Assembly (NCBI RefSeq): GCF_015711605.1
Contig: NZ_JABTEZ010000002.1
Span: forward strand, 62,001-126,000
Reading direction: 5' to 3'
Length of the DNA: 64,000 nt
Source of the DNA: Planomonospora sp. ID67723
GTDB taxonomy: Bacteria; Actinomycetota; Actinomycetes; Streptosporangiales; Streptosporangiaceae
Shown here: positions 17,866 through 27,932 of the stretch, piece by piece
Layout of the letters: every line of letters begins with the position of its first letter
Numbering within the stretch: position 1 is the stretch's first letter
Notes under the pieces: model-generated
Told to the model about the DNA's origin: nothing
What the model saw: the letters and a program-made list of their open reading frames with translations, nothing else
Databases searched by the model: none
Position numbers and translations under genes: made by a program

Positions 17866-17866
17866 C
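17143..17866 (+). repeat. 724-bp direct repeat, copy 1
   Basis: This DNA encodes the C-terminal DWDGDG module of the CHAP protein and matches 18744-19467 at a constant offset of 1601 bp. The only visible difference is a three-base cluster that changes an Arg to a Thr codon (YDPRSG to YDPTSG). Inside the copy a 282-bp unit is repeated in tandem. The match ends one base after the stop codon. Confidence 0.95.
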
Positions 17867-18011
17867 TCCTTCCCCCGCCCGACTGCGGCGCCCCTTTCCG
17901 CGGAGCCCGGCGAGCGTGCTCCTCCGCCGGCCCCGCCGGGGCGCCGCTCGGCCGCCCTCACCGCCACTTCCGAACGACGACTTCCCAGTGACGACATCTC
18001 AGGAGAACGCC

Positions 18012-19466
18012 GTGGACACCGACTCCCCCCGCACCTCTTCGACGACCGCCCTCCCCGCCTCCCGACTCCGCCCGCTGATCGTGCTCACCGCGCTGGTCGG
18101 CGGCCTCCTGGCCGGCGGCACCGGCACCGCGGCCGCGCAGACCCCGAGCCCGGACCCCACCGCCGGTACGGGCTCGGCGCAGATCCCGAGCCCGGACCCC
18201 ACCGGCCGCATCCCCGGCCCGGCAGGTCCGCCCGTACCCCCCGAACTCGCGGCGGCGATAGCGTACGCCCAGTGCGTGCCGGGCGGCCCGACCTCCGGTG
18301 ACACGGCCGTCGCCAACCGGGTACGGCCCCAGATGAACGGCCCGCGGCTGGGCCGTTCGGTCAACGCCTACAACGTCTCGTGTGCCCGGATCATCACCAG
18401 CACGACCAAGGGCAGGGGGCTGGACAAGAGAGCGGCGGTGATCGCCGTCACCACCGCGATCACCGAGAGCACCCTGCACAACTACACCCAAGCCGTCGAC
18501 CACGACAGCCTGGGCCTGTTCCAGCAGCGGCCCTCCCAGGGCTGGGGCACCCCCGCCCAGCTCGTCGACCCGGTGTACGCCACCAACGCGTTCCTCAACG
18601 CCATGCTGCGGAAATTCCCCAACAACAGCTGGATGAGCGGCGACATCGGCGCCATCTGCCAGAAGGTACAGGTCTCGGCGGTGCCCAGCGCCTACGCCAG
18701 GGAGGTCCACGACGCCCAGCTGCTCGTCGACGCCCTGTGGAGCGGCTCGCCTGATCTGGGGGTGTTGAACTTCCATCTGTCCGACAGCCAGACCTCGAAC
18801 GTGGAGACCCGGCCGGTGATCAACTACGGCAACAGTCCGATGATCCCGATCCGGGGCGACTGGGACGGCGACGGCAAGGACACCGTCAGCGCCTACGACC
18901 CCACCAGCGGCCGGTTCTACATCAGCAACAACCCGGCCAGCGGCCAGCACGAGTACGCCTTCATGTACGGCAACCCCAACGCGGTGCCGCTGGTGGGCGA
19001 CTGGGACGGCGACGGCAAGGACAACGTGGGAGTGCGCATGGGGATCACCTTCTACCTGCGCACCAGCCCGGTGACCTCCGGAACCGAGACCACGCAGTCG
19101 GTGGCCTACGGCGACGGCCCGATGATCCCGGCGGTGGGGGACTGGGACGGCGACGGCAAGGACACCGTCAGCGCCTACGACCCGCGCAGCGGCCGGTTCT
19201 ACATCAGCAACAACCCGGCCAGCGGCCAGCACGAGTACGCCTTCATGTACGGCAACCCCAACGCGGTGCCGCTGGTGGGCGACTGGGACGGCGACGGCAA
19301 GGACAACGTGGGAGTGCGCATGGGCAACACCTTCTACCTGCGCACCAGCCCGGTGACCACCGGGACCGAGACCACGCACGCGGTGGCCTACGGCGACGGA
19401 ACGGACCTGCCGATCACCGGCGACTGGGACGGCGACGGCAAAGCCAGCCAGGGCGTCGTCCGCTGA
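18012..19466 (+). CDS. Secreted lysozyme/transglycosylase-like protein with same repeat module
   Basis: The 484-residue product starts at a GTG with AGGAG 6 bases upstream. It has a signal peptide (about 1-43, ending AAAQ), a Pro/Ser/Asp linker, and a middle domain (about 75-245) with TAITES followed by DSLGLFQQRPSQGWG, a pattern of lytic-transglycosylase-like domains in secreted actinobacterial wall hydrolases; the Glu of TAITES is the likely catalytic acid. The C-terminal 240 residues are the same DWDGDG module as in the upstream CHAP protein. The two genes are 146 bp apart on the same strand and may act together on peptidoglycan. Confidence 0.88.
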   Translation: MDTDSPRTSSTTALPASRLRPLIVLTALVGGLLAGGTGTAAAQTPSPDPTAGTGSAQIPSPDPTGRIPGPAGPPVPPELAAAIAYAQCVPGGPTSGDTAVANRVRPQMNGPRLGRSVNAYNVSCARIITSTTKGRGLDKRAAVIAVTTAITESTLHNYTQAVDHDSLGLFQQRPSQGWGTPAQLVDPVYATNAFLNAMLRKFPNNSWMSGDIGAICQKVQVSAVPSAYAREVHDAQLLVDALWSGSPDLGVLNFHLSDSQTSNVETRPVINYGNSPMIPIRGDWDGDGKDTVSAYDPTSGRFYISNNPASGQHEYAFMYGNPNAVPLVGDWDGDGKDNVGVRMGITFYLRTSPVTSGTETTQSVAYGDGPMIPAVGDWDGDGKDTVSAYDPRSGRFYISNNPASGQHEYAFMYGNPNAVPLVGDWDGDGKDNVGVRMGNTFYLRTSPVTTGTETTHAVAYGDGTDLPITGDWDGDGKASQGVVR

Positions 19467-19467
19467 C
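18744..19467 (+). repeat. 724-bp direct repeat, copy 2
   Basis: This is the second copy of the module DNA in 17143-17866. Third-position identity across more than 700 bp shows either a very recent duplication or ongoing gene conversion. Confidence 0.95.
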
Positions 19468-19502
19468 CTGCTCTGCGCGGCCTCTGCCCGTGAGCCGAGA
19501 CC

Positions 19503-19548
19503 GGTACGGCCTCCGTGTGATCCGCCCGGACCACGCGGAGGCCGTACC
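19503..19548. terminator. Strong stem-loop terminator
   Basis: The arms 19503-19519 and 19532-19548 form a 17-bp stem (GGTACGGCCTCCG core, one G-U pair) with a 12-base loop. It is placed 36 bp after the second wall-hydrolase gene and before the convergent DUF4242 gene. Confidence 0.75.
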
Positions 19549-19600
19549 CTGTTTCCGCGTCAACGGCGTCAACGGCTCCTGGGAGCCGCGCGCGACCGGG

Positions 19601-19849
19601 TCAGACGGTCAGCGGCACGGGGTGGATCTCGTCGGCCGGGTGACCGGCCCGCTCGTGGACGCGCTGCACGGCGTCCGCACCGGGAGCCTCCGACAGACAG
19701 TAGACGAGGCCCGCCTCCGGGTCCGCCCACGCGTGCTCGAAGGAGACCTGCTCCTCGTCCTGGATCGCGAGGTCGGCGGCGTGCGCCTCGCGAAGCTGCT
19801 CCTCGGTGATGCCCGTCATACCGCGATGGACGTCCATGAACTTCGCCAC
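19601..19849 (-). CDS. DUF4242 small protein (SCO4226 nickel-binding type)
   Basis: This 82-residue protein opens MAKFMDVHRGMTGIT and carries the family segments LAIQDEEQVSFEHAW and EAGLVYCLSEAP. It is a ferredoxin-like alpha/beta fold whose Streptomyces homologue SCO4226 binds nickel. The His and Cys residues that could bind metal are present, but its cellular role is unknown. The GTG start follows AGGAGGAAGC closely. It is a single-gene unit. Confidence 0.85.
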   Translation of the reverse strand: MAKFMDVHRGMTGITEEQLREAHAADLAIQDEEQVSFEHAWADPEAGLVYCLSEAPGADAVQRVHERAGHPADEIHPVPLTV

Positions 19850-19979
19850 GGCTTCCTCCTGGAACGACTGGACCGGCTGGCATGCCGGAGGTCCCTCTCA
19901 GGCTAGTTTCCACATGGACCTTGAAATACCCCAAAACGCCAAAATGAGCCCATACCCCCGCCCGAGGAGCGGAGTGCGG

Positions 19980-21398
19980 TCAGGCGTCCGGCTGCTCGGT
20001 GAGGGGCAGCCGGACCTGGAAGCGGGTGTCGCCGGGGGCGGACTCCACCCGCAGGTCGCCGCCGTGCCGACCGGCCACGATGCGGAAGGAGATGTCCAGG
20101 CCCAGACCGGTGCCCTCGCCGACGGCCTTGGTGGTGAAGAACGGCTCGAAGATCCGCTCGCGCAGGTGCTCGGGCACGCCGGGGCCGGTGTCGCAGATCT
20201 CGACCAGCCCGGTGGCGCCGTGCTCGAGGCGGGTGCGGACGGTGAGCGTGCCCGTCCCCGCCATCGCGTCCAGCGCGTTGTGGATCAGGTTGGTCCAGAC
20301 CTGGTTGAGCTCCCCGGCGTAGGCGGGCAGCGGCGGCAGCTCCGGGTCGTAGTCGACGGCCACGCTCACCCCCGGCGGGATCTTGCCGCGGAACATGGCG
20401 AGCGTGCTGTCCAGCAGTTCGCGCACGTCCACCGTCTGGTACGGTGCGCGGTCCATCTGGGAGTACTGCTTGGCGGAGGCCAGCAGCGAGGTGATCCGCT
20501 CGGTCGCGTCGGCCACCTCGTCCAGCATCTGGGAGATCTCGACCGCCTCGGCCAGCCAGTGCACCGCCGCCGGCAGATGGTCCTCGCCGACCTCGCCCCG
20601 GACCCTCTCCAGACTTTCCGGCCTGAAGCCGGCGGCGACGAGCGGGGAGGCGAGCTCCCAGCCGTCGTCGACACCGGCCTCCTCCAGCGCCTCGCCCAGC
20701 TCGTCCTCCGCGTCGGAGACCTCCAGCGGGGAACGGGCGGGCGGGCCGGCGGTTCCCTGCGCGCACCGCTCCTCCAGGTCCACCAGCGCGCGCAGCCGGT
20801 CGGGCGCGATGCCCGCCCCGGCCAGCTCGGCCAGGCGCCGCCGGGAGGACCTGACCTTCTCCCGCAGCTCGCCCACCGCCCGTACGGCCGCCGCAGCCGG
20901 GTTGTTGAGCTCGTGGGTGAGCCCGGCGGTGATCGTGCCGAGGGCGGTCAGCCGCTGCCGCCGGTCGATGAGGTCCCGCTGGGCCAGGCCGCCCAGGCGC
21001 ACCCCGTCCAGCAGGTGGACCGCCATCGGGAACCACTCGGTCATGATCCGGCCGAACTCCGCGGCGGGCAGCACGAAGAACCGCGAGGGCCGAATCGCGC
21101 GGAGCGAGTGGAGGTAGGTCCCGGGCGCGCGGTCGCCGAGGTAGGCGGCGACGGCGCCGGCGTAGACGCCGGCCTGGGAGGTGGGCGCCATCGAGACGAC
21201 GCCGGAGGGGGTGAGGGTGGACATCACCACCTCGCCCTCGACGAGCACGACGAAGCAGTCGGCCGGGTCGCCCTGCCGCACGACCAGCTCGCCCGCGCCC
21301 GCCTCGCGCTCCGCGCCGTGCGCGACCAGCCAGTCGAGCCGGTCCTCCGGCAGTTTCTCGAACAGGAACAGCCCGCGCAGCACGTCCTTGGCGATCAT
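19980..21398 (-). CDS. Soluble histidine kinase with cyclic-nucleotide-binding domain
   Basis: This is a 472-residue kinase. Residues about 1-140 form a cNMP-binding (CAP-effector) domain of the pattern [17 protein letters not shown]...[19 protein letters not shown]. The dimerisation/H-box is [10 protein letters not shown] (His near 162), followed by a helical spacer with an acidic insert, and the ATPase part with N box [11 protein letters not shown]1 DTGPGVP and G2 GTGLGLDIS. There is no transmembrane segment, so it senses a cytoplasmic signal. Its ATG overlaps the TGA of the upstream response regulator-oxidoreductase gene (ATGA), so the two are made together and very likely act as a pair. 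Confidence 0.93.
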   Translation of the reverse strand: MIAKDVLRGLFLFEKLPEDRLDWLVAHGAEREAGAGELVVRQGDPADCFVVLVEGEVVMSTLTPSGVVSMAPTSQAGVYAGAVAAYLGDRAPGTYLHSLRAIRPSRFFVLPAAEFGRIMTEWFPMAVHLLDGVRLGGLAQRDLIDRRQRLTALGTITAGLTHELNNPAAAAVRAVGELREKVRSSRRRLAELAGAGIAPDRLRALVDLEERCAQGTAGPPARSPLEVSDAEDELGEALEEAGVDDGWELASPLVAAGFRPESLERVRGEVGEDHLPAAVHWLAEAVEISQMLDEVADATERITSLLASAKQYSQMDRAPYQTVDVRELLDSTLAMFRGKIPPGVSVAVDYDPELPPLPAYAGELNQVWTNLIHNALDAMAGTGTLTVRTRLEHGATGLVEICDTGPGVPEHLRERIFEPFFTTKAVGEGTGLGLDISFRIVAGRHGGDLRVESAPGDTRFQVRLPLTEQPDA

Positions 21399-23059
21399 GC
21401 CTTCTCCAGGTAGCGGTGGACGAGGGCCACGGCCATCGCCCCCTCGCCGACCGCCGAGGCGACCCGCTTGATCGAGTCGGCCCGGACGTCGCCGGCGGCG
21501 AACACGCCCGGCACGCTGGTCTCCAGGTGGTACGGCTGACGGCGGAGCGGCCAGTTGCGGGGCCGGCCCCCGGCGGCGGTCAGGTCGGGTCCGGTCAGCA
21601 CGAAGCCCTTGGGGTCCCGCTCCACCGCGTCGCCCAGCCAGTCGGTGAGCGGTTCGGCCCCGATGAAGACGAACAGCCGCTCGGCCTCGACCGTGCGCTC
21701 GCCCTCCGGGCTCTTCAGGACGAGCCGCTCCAGGTGGCCGCCGCCCTCCGCGCCGACCACCTCGGTCTCGGTGAGCACCTCGATGGTCGGGATCCGCGCG
21801 ATCTGCTCGATCAGGTAGTGCGACATGGAGCTCTCCAGCCCCTTGCCCCTGACGACGAGGTGGACCTTGCTGGCGTATCCCGACAGGTGGACCGCGCCCT
21901 GGCCGGCCGAGTTGGCCGCGCCGACGATGTAGACCTCGCAGCCGCGGCACTCCGGCGCCTCGGTCACCGCGGCGCCGTAGTAGACGCCCGCGCCGATGAA
22001 CTCGTCCAGGCCGGGGGCGGACAGCCGCCGGTAGGAGACGCCGGTCGCCAGGATCACGGTGTGCGCGGCGATGCTGCCGCCGTCGGCGAAGCCGACCACC
22101 CGGGCCTGGCCCCTGACCTCCAGGCTGGTGACGGTCCGGGCGGTGAGCAGCTCGGCGCCGAACTTCAGCGCCTGGCGGCGGGCCCGGTCGGCGAGCTGGG
22201 AGCCGGAGACCCCGTCCGGGAAGCCCAGGTAGTTCTCGATGCGGGAGCTCTGCCCGGCCTGCCCGCCGGAGGCGTGCTTCTCCACCAGCACGGTGCGCAG
22301 TCCCTCGGAGGCGCCGTAGACCGCCGCGCCCAGCCCGCCCGGGCCGCCGCCGATGACGATCAGGTCGTAGAAGTCGGTGGCGGGGGCGGTGGACAGCCCC
22401 ACGGCCGAGGCCAGCTCGGCGGTGGCCGGGGCGGTGAGGACGGCGCCCTCCGCGGTGACCACCAGCGGCAGCGCGGCCGGATCGGCGCCGCCGTCCGTCC
22501 CGGCGGCGGCCAGCAGCTGCGCCCCCTCGGGGTCCTCGGCCAGCAGCCAGCGGTAGGGGACCTGGTTGCGGGCCAGGAAGTCGCGGACCTCATAGGAGCG
22601 GGCCGACCAGCGGGCCCCCACCACCCGCAGTTCGCCGGTTGCCCGGCGGTCGGTGCGCTGCCAGGCGTCGAGCTGGGCGTCGAGCACCGGGTAGAACTTC
22701 TCCTCCGGCGGGTCCCAGGGCTTGAGCAGGTAGTGGTCGAGGTCCACGACGTTGATCGCCTGGATCGCCGCGTCGGTGTCGGCGTAGGCGGTCAGCAGCA
22801 CCCGGCGGGCGTGCGGGTACAGGTCCATGGCCTGCTCCAGGAACTCCACGCCGTTCATCTGGGGCATCCGGTAGTCGGCGAGGATCACCGCGACGTCGTC
22901 GCCGCGCAGCCGCATCTCCCGGACGCTCTCCATGCCCTGCGCGGCCGTCTCGGCCCTGACGATCCGGTAGGAGTGCCCGTACCGGCGCCGCAGGTCGCGC
23001 GCGATCGAGCGGGAGACGCCCGGATCGTCGTCGACCGTCACGATGACCGGCTTGTCCAT
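21395..23059 (-). CDS. Response regulator fused to thioredoxin-reductase-like FAD oxidoreductase
   Basis: This 554-residue fusion has residues 1-125 as a CheY-like receiver: acidic DDDPG, phospho-acceptor Asp in LADYRMP, LLTAYAD and LLKPWDPP. A thioredoxin-fold-like linker follows (about 140-225). The rest is a two-dinucleotide flavoprotein: FAD motif IGGGPGG, SSRIENYLGFP, second nucleotide site VGAANSAGQ, and GVFAAGDVR. Where thioredoxin reductase has its CxxC, the sequence reads GVYYGAAV, so the classical disulfide centre is absent; a CRGC lies 10 residues further on. The output is therefore a flavoprotein switched by phosphorylation rather than DNA binding. It is coupled to the cNMP-domain kinase gene downstream. 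Confidence 0.92.
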   Translation of the reverse strand: MDKPVIVTVDDDPGVSRSIARDLRRRYGHSYRIVRAETAAQGMESVREMRLRGDDVAVILADYRMPQMNGVEFLEQAMDLYPHARRVLLTAYADTDAAIQAINVVDLDHYLLKPWDPPEEKFYPVLDAQLDAWQRTDRRATGELRVVGARWSARSYEVRDFLARNQVPYRWLLAEDPEGAQLLAAAGTDGGADPAALPLVVTAEGAVLTAPATAELASAVGLSTAPATDFYDLIVIGGGPGGLGAAVYGASEGLRTVLVEKHASGGQAGQSSRIENYLGFPDGVSGSQLADRARRQALKFGAELLTARTVTSLEVRGQARVVGFADGGSIAAHTVILATGVSYRRLSAPGLDEFIGAGVYYGAAVTEAPECRGCEVYIVGAANSAGQGAVHLSGYASKVHLVVRGKGLESSMSHYLIEQIARIPTIEVLTETEVVGAEGGGHLERLVLKSPEGERTVEAERLFVFIGAEPLTDWLGDAVERDPKGFVLTGPDLTAAGGRPRNWPLRRQPYHLETSVPGVFAAGDVRADSIKRVASAVGEGAMAVALVHRYLEKA

Positions 23060-23189
23060 GCCTGTTCCCCTCGCACCATGGGCAGATGACCTCCGAAGGA
23101 TCCCACAACGCATAAGGCCGTGGACGCCCCCGGCAGGGTGTCCACGGCCTCGTGCGCGTCGCGGGCCAGCCGCGCCCGCGAATCACGGA

Positions 23190-24209
23190 TCAGACCTGGC
23201 CGGCCTTCTCCAGAGCGGCGCAGCAGGTGTCCACGATGAGACGGGTGACCACGTAGGGGTCGACGTTGGCGTTCGGGCGACGGTCCTCGATGTAGCCCTT
23301 CTTCTCGACCTCGACCTGCCACGGGATGCGGACCGAGGCGCCGCGGTCGGAGACGCCGTAGCTGTACTTGTTCCACGGGGCGGTCTCGTGGTGGCCGGTG
23401 AGGCGGTCCTCGATGCCGTGGCCGTAGTTCTTGACGTGCTCCAGCGGCTTGTCGCCCTCACCCAGCGCCTCGCAGGCGGTGATGATCGCGTCGTAGCCCT
23501 CGCGCATCGCCTTGGTGGAGAAGTTGGTGTGGGCGCCGGCGCCGTTCCAGTCGCCCTTGGCCGGCTTGGGGTCCAGGGTGGCGGCGATGCCGAAGTCCTC
23601 GGCGACGCGGTAGAGCAGCCAGCGCGCGACCCACATGTGGTCGGAGACCTCGACCGGGCCGGCCGGGCCGACCTGGAACTCCCACTGACCGGGCATGACC
23701 TCGGCGTTGATGCCGGAGATCTTCAGGCCGGCCTCCAGGCACAGGTCGAGGTGCTTCTCGACGACCTCGCGGCCGAAGACCTCGTCGGCGCCGACGCCGC
23801 AGTAGTAGCCGCCCTGCGGAGCGGGGAAGCCGCCGATCGGGAAGCCGAGCGGGCGGCCCTCCTTGAAGAAGGTGTACTCCTGCTCGATGCCGAACCAGGA
23901 GTCCTGGTCGGCGTACCTGTCGGCCACCTCGGTCAGCAGCGCGCGGGTGTTGCTGGAGTGCGGGGTCATGTCGATGTCCAGGACCTCGCACAGGACCAGG
24001 ACGTTGGCGCCGCCGCGGATCGGGTCCGGGCAGGTGAAGACCGGCTTGAGCACGCGGTCGGAGGAGTGGCCGTCGGCCTGGTTGGTGCTGGACCCGTCGA
24101 AGCCCCAGATCGGGAGCTCGGCGCCGTCGGCGAGGACTCGCGTCTTCGAGCGAAGCTTGGCGGTCGGCTCGGTGCCGTCGATCCAGATGTATTCAGCCTT
24201 GAAGGTCAT
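23190..24209 (-). CDS. glnII: Type II (eukaryote-like) glutamine synthetase
   Basis: The 339-residue product is much shorter than GSI (about 470) and has the GSII pattern: opening FKAEYIWIDGTEPTAKLRSK, GFDGSSTNQADG, FGIEQEYTF with metal-binding Glu residues, GDWNGAGAHTNFSTK and the ending NANVDPYVVTRLI. It makes glutamine from glutamate, ammonium and ATP. Streptomycetes and relatives carry glnII as well as glnA; it is usually under GlnR. The ATG at 24209 fits the conserved N-terminus; a longer frame upstream is not needed. Confidence 0.96.
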   Translation of the reverse strand: MTFKAEYIWIDGTEPTAKLRSKTRVLADGAELPIWGFDGSSTNQADGHSSDRVLKPVFTCPDPIRGGANVLVLCEVLDIDMTPHSSNTRALLTEVADRYADQDSWFGIEQEYTFFKEGRPLGFPIGGFPAPQGGYYCGVGADEVFGREVVEKHLDLCLEAGLKISGINAEVMPGQWEFQVGPAGPVEVSDHMWVARWLLYRVAEDFGIAATLDPKPAKGDWNGAGAHTNFSTKAMREGYDAIITACEALGEGDKPLEHVKNYGHGIEDRLTGHHETAPWNKYSYGVSDRGASVRIPWQVEVEKKGYIEDRRPNANVDPYVVTRLIVDTCCAALEKAGQV

Positions 24210-24284
24210 CGCCGGAGTCCTTGGGGAGGGAGTGGTCTGCTGCCACCAAAGAGTCGCAAGTCGCGATTTCGCATCCATTGCCCA

Positions 24285-24305
24285 TATGTGAACGTGATGT
24301 TACAT
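24285..24305. promoter_or_regulatory. Possible GlnR-like site upstream of glnII
   Basis: On the minus strand TGTAACATCACGTTCACAT has a GTAAC half-site followed 6 bases on by TTCAC, a loose fit to the GTnAC-n6-GAAAC GlnR pattern. It is about 75 bp upstream of the glnII ATG. The second half-site fits poorly, so this is tentative. Confidence 0.3.
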
Positions 24306-24438
24306 AGGTCCGTTTCTCCAGGCAGGAGCGTTACGGGAAGATTTCACAGCCCTGCTCGCACTACTGTGAGCTGCCGTGCCGTGACTGTCCTGTGGCCATA
24401 CGGTGGCGACCGGCGTGCTTCCGTGTTGAAGTGGAGCC

Positions 24439-25113
24439 GTGGCCCGAAACCTGATCCTCTCCGGAGGCCTGTTCCACGACTTCCCCGCGACCTCCGCCGC
24501 CCTGGCCGGGACCCTGGCCGAGGTCGGGGTGGAGTCCGACATCACCGAGGACATCGCCGGCGGCCTGGCCGACGCGCCCGAATACCAGCTGATCACGATC
24601 AACGCCCTGCGCTGGCGGATGCCCCAGCAGCGCTTCGCCGGCGAGCGCGCCCGGTGGCGTTTCGAGCTGCCCGCCGCGGCCCGCACCGCGCTCCTGGACC
24701 ACCTGGAGCGGGGCGGCGGCCTGCTCTGCATGCACACGGCCCCTGTCTGCTTCGACGACTGGCAGGGCTGGCCCCGGGTGCTGGGGGCGTGCTGGGACTG
24801 GTCGAAGTCCCAGCACCCGCCGCTGGGCTGGGCGACCGTGCGGGTCCACGGCGGGCACCCGGTCGTCGACGGCCTGCGCGACTTCGACCTGGTGGACGAG
24901 GTCTACAGCGACCTGTCCGTCCTGCCCGACGTGACGCCGCTGGCCTCCTCGATGGGCCAGCCCCTCCTCTGGGCCCGTCCGGTACGGCGCGGCCGGGTCC
25001 TCTACGACGCCCTGGGCCACGACACCCGCTCCTACGACAACCCGGTCCACCGCACGATCCTCCAGCGCGCGGCCCTGTGGCTCCTCAAGCGCCCGGTCGG
25101 CTTCAGCGAGTAG
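24439..25113 (+). CDS. ThuA-like domain protein
   Basis: The 224-residue product is a class I glutamine-amidotransferase-like ThuA fold: opening LILSGGLFHDFPATS, GGGLLCMHTAP in the position of the nucleophile elbow, HPVVDGLRDFDLVDEVYSDL and LGHDTRSYDNPVHRTIL near the C-terminus. ThuA proteins are linked to trehalose or sugar-derivative metabolism and often occur as domains of sugar-utilisation systems. The catalytic role is not established. The start is a GTG 2 bases after GGAG. It is divergent from glnII and monocistronic here. Confidence 0.88.
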   Translation: MARNLILSGGLFHDFPATSAALAGTLAEVGVESDITEDIAGGLADAPEYQLITINALRWRMPQQRFAGERARWRFELPAAARTALLDHLERGGGLLCMHTAPVCFDDWQGWPRVLGACWDWSKSQHPPLGWATVRVHGGHPVVDGLRDFDLVDEVYSDLSVLPDVTPLASSMGQPLLWARPVRRGRVLYDALGHDTRSYDNPVHRTILQRAALWLLKRPVGFSE

Positions 25114-25128
25114 CCGCGGGGCGGGCCG

Positions 25129-25416
25129 TCACCCGGGCCAGGTGAGCCCGTAGGCTTTGATGATCTCCTGTGCGCGCCGGAGGAGACGGGGGTCCGCCCT
25201 CCCGATCGCCTCCAGGTCGCGCGGGTTGAGGGGGCTCCCCATCCTGGGCGCGGCCTCGTTGATCCGGGCGAGGCTCGTGAGCTGGTGGCCCGGCGCCCGT
25301 CCCGGCGTGAGGCCGGTCGGCAGCCGGTGGAGGCCGGCGAGCCCCGTCCTCAGCTCTTCGCGGTTCCGGCCGAGGGCTGACCGGAGTTCCTCGCGGCTCA
25401 GTTCGATGCGAGGAGC
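25129..25416 (-). pseudogene. Coherent open frame after merR stop, no normal start
   Basis: Directly after the MerR TAG (25417-25419) the same frame stays open for 95 codons to a TGA at 25129. The codons have the strong G/C third positions of real genes, and the peptide ends EAIGRADPRLLRRAQEIIKA and then YGLTWPG. No ATG, GTG or TTG occurs in the first half; the first ATG (25242) would give only 37 residues (MGSPLNPRDLEAIGR...). It could be a gene fragment left by an upstream deletion, a short 37-residue gene, or a readthrough extension. I do not recognise the family. Confidence 0.35.
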
Positions 25417-26067
25417 CTAATCCCCTGATGTCCCTGAAATCCCGAAGATTCTGGCGGAGGCGGACTCCTGGGCCAGGCGGCGCAGGACGTCGAGAGCGCG
25501 TCCGTGCACGACCGTGCCGACGACCAGGGCCTCCACCGCCTCCTCGCGGGTGCGGTCGAGCGGGATGACGCCGATCTCGTGCTCGGCCACCAGCTCCATG
25601 GCCTTCTCGGCGTAGGGGCGCAGGGCTTCGCCGGTGGCGGGCAGGCCGAGCCGGTCGAGGGTGAGGATGACCTGGGCGAGCTCGTCGCGGGTGGGGGCCT
25701 GGGCGTCGACCTGCCAGCCCAGGTCGGCGATCAGCCGGTCGGCCTCGCCCCGGGCCGCGTGCCAGGCCTCGTCGTCGGGGTGCGGCTCGATCTCCGGGGC
25801 GATGGCATAGTGGGCCGTGCCGAGCACGTGGTGCATGCTCAGCGTCTCGTCGTCCACGGCCGCGAGCACCTTCCGGATGGCCGCGATGGGCAGCCGGCCC
25901 ACCTCCAGCAGCGCCCGGATGAGGCGGAGCCGCCGCACGTGGCGCGCGCCGTACTCCGCCCGGGTGGCGGAGGTCTGCTCCCCGGCGGGGAGCAGACCCT
26001 CGCGCAGGTAGTACTTGATCGTCGGGATGGGGACGCCCGAGGCGGCGCTGAGCTGGGATATCCGCAT
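25417..26067 (-). CDS. MerR family transcriptional regulator
   Basis: The 216-residue product has an N-terminal MerR winged helix (MRISQLSAASGVPIPTIKYY, LREGLL) with the long dimerisation helix starting near residue 75, and a C-terminal helical domain of about 130 residues without the Cys pattern of metal sensors. The effector is probably a small organic molecule or is unknown. ATG at 26067 fits the family start; a TTG 15 bases upstream is possible. A 21-bp inverted repeat ends three bases before the ATG, pointing to autoregulation. Confidence 0.92.
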   Translation of the reverse strand: MRISQLSAASGVPIPTIKYYLREGLLPAGEQTSATRAEYGARHVRRLRLIRALLEVGRLPIAAIRKVLAAVDDETLSMHHVLGTAHYAIAPEIEPHPDDEAWHAARGEADRLIADLGWQVDAQAPTRDELAQVILTLDRLGLPATGEALRPYAEKAMELVAEHEIGVIPLDRTREEAVEALVVGTVVHGRALDVLRRLAQESASARIFGISGTSGD

Positions 26068-26069
26068 TA

Positions 26070-26090
26070 TTGGATAGTACAACTAGCCAA
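26070..26090. promoter_or_regulatory. Inverted-repeat operator at merR promoter
   Basis: The arms TTGGATAGT (26070-26078) and ACTAGCCAA (26082-26090) match at 8 of 9 positions around a 3-bp centre. The site is immediately upstream of the merR ATG and about 60 bp after the NRPS operon stop, so merR itself is the likely target. Confidence 0.6.
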
Positions 26091-26149
26091 TGCCTGAGGT
26101 CTTCCGCCGCGCGCAGACGGCAAGCGCGCCGCGATCCGGCCGAGCGGCT

Positions 26150-27928
<1,779 letters not shown>

Positions 27929-27932
27929 GGGG

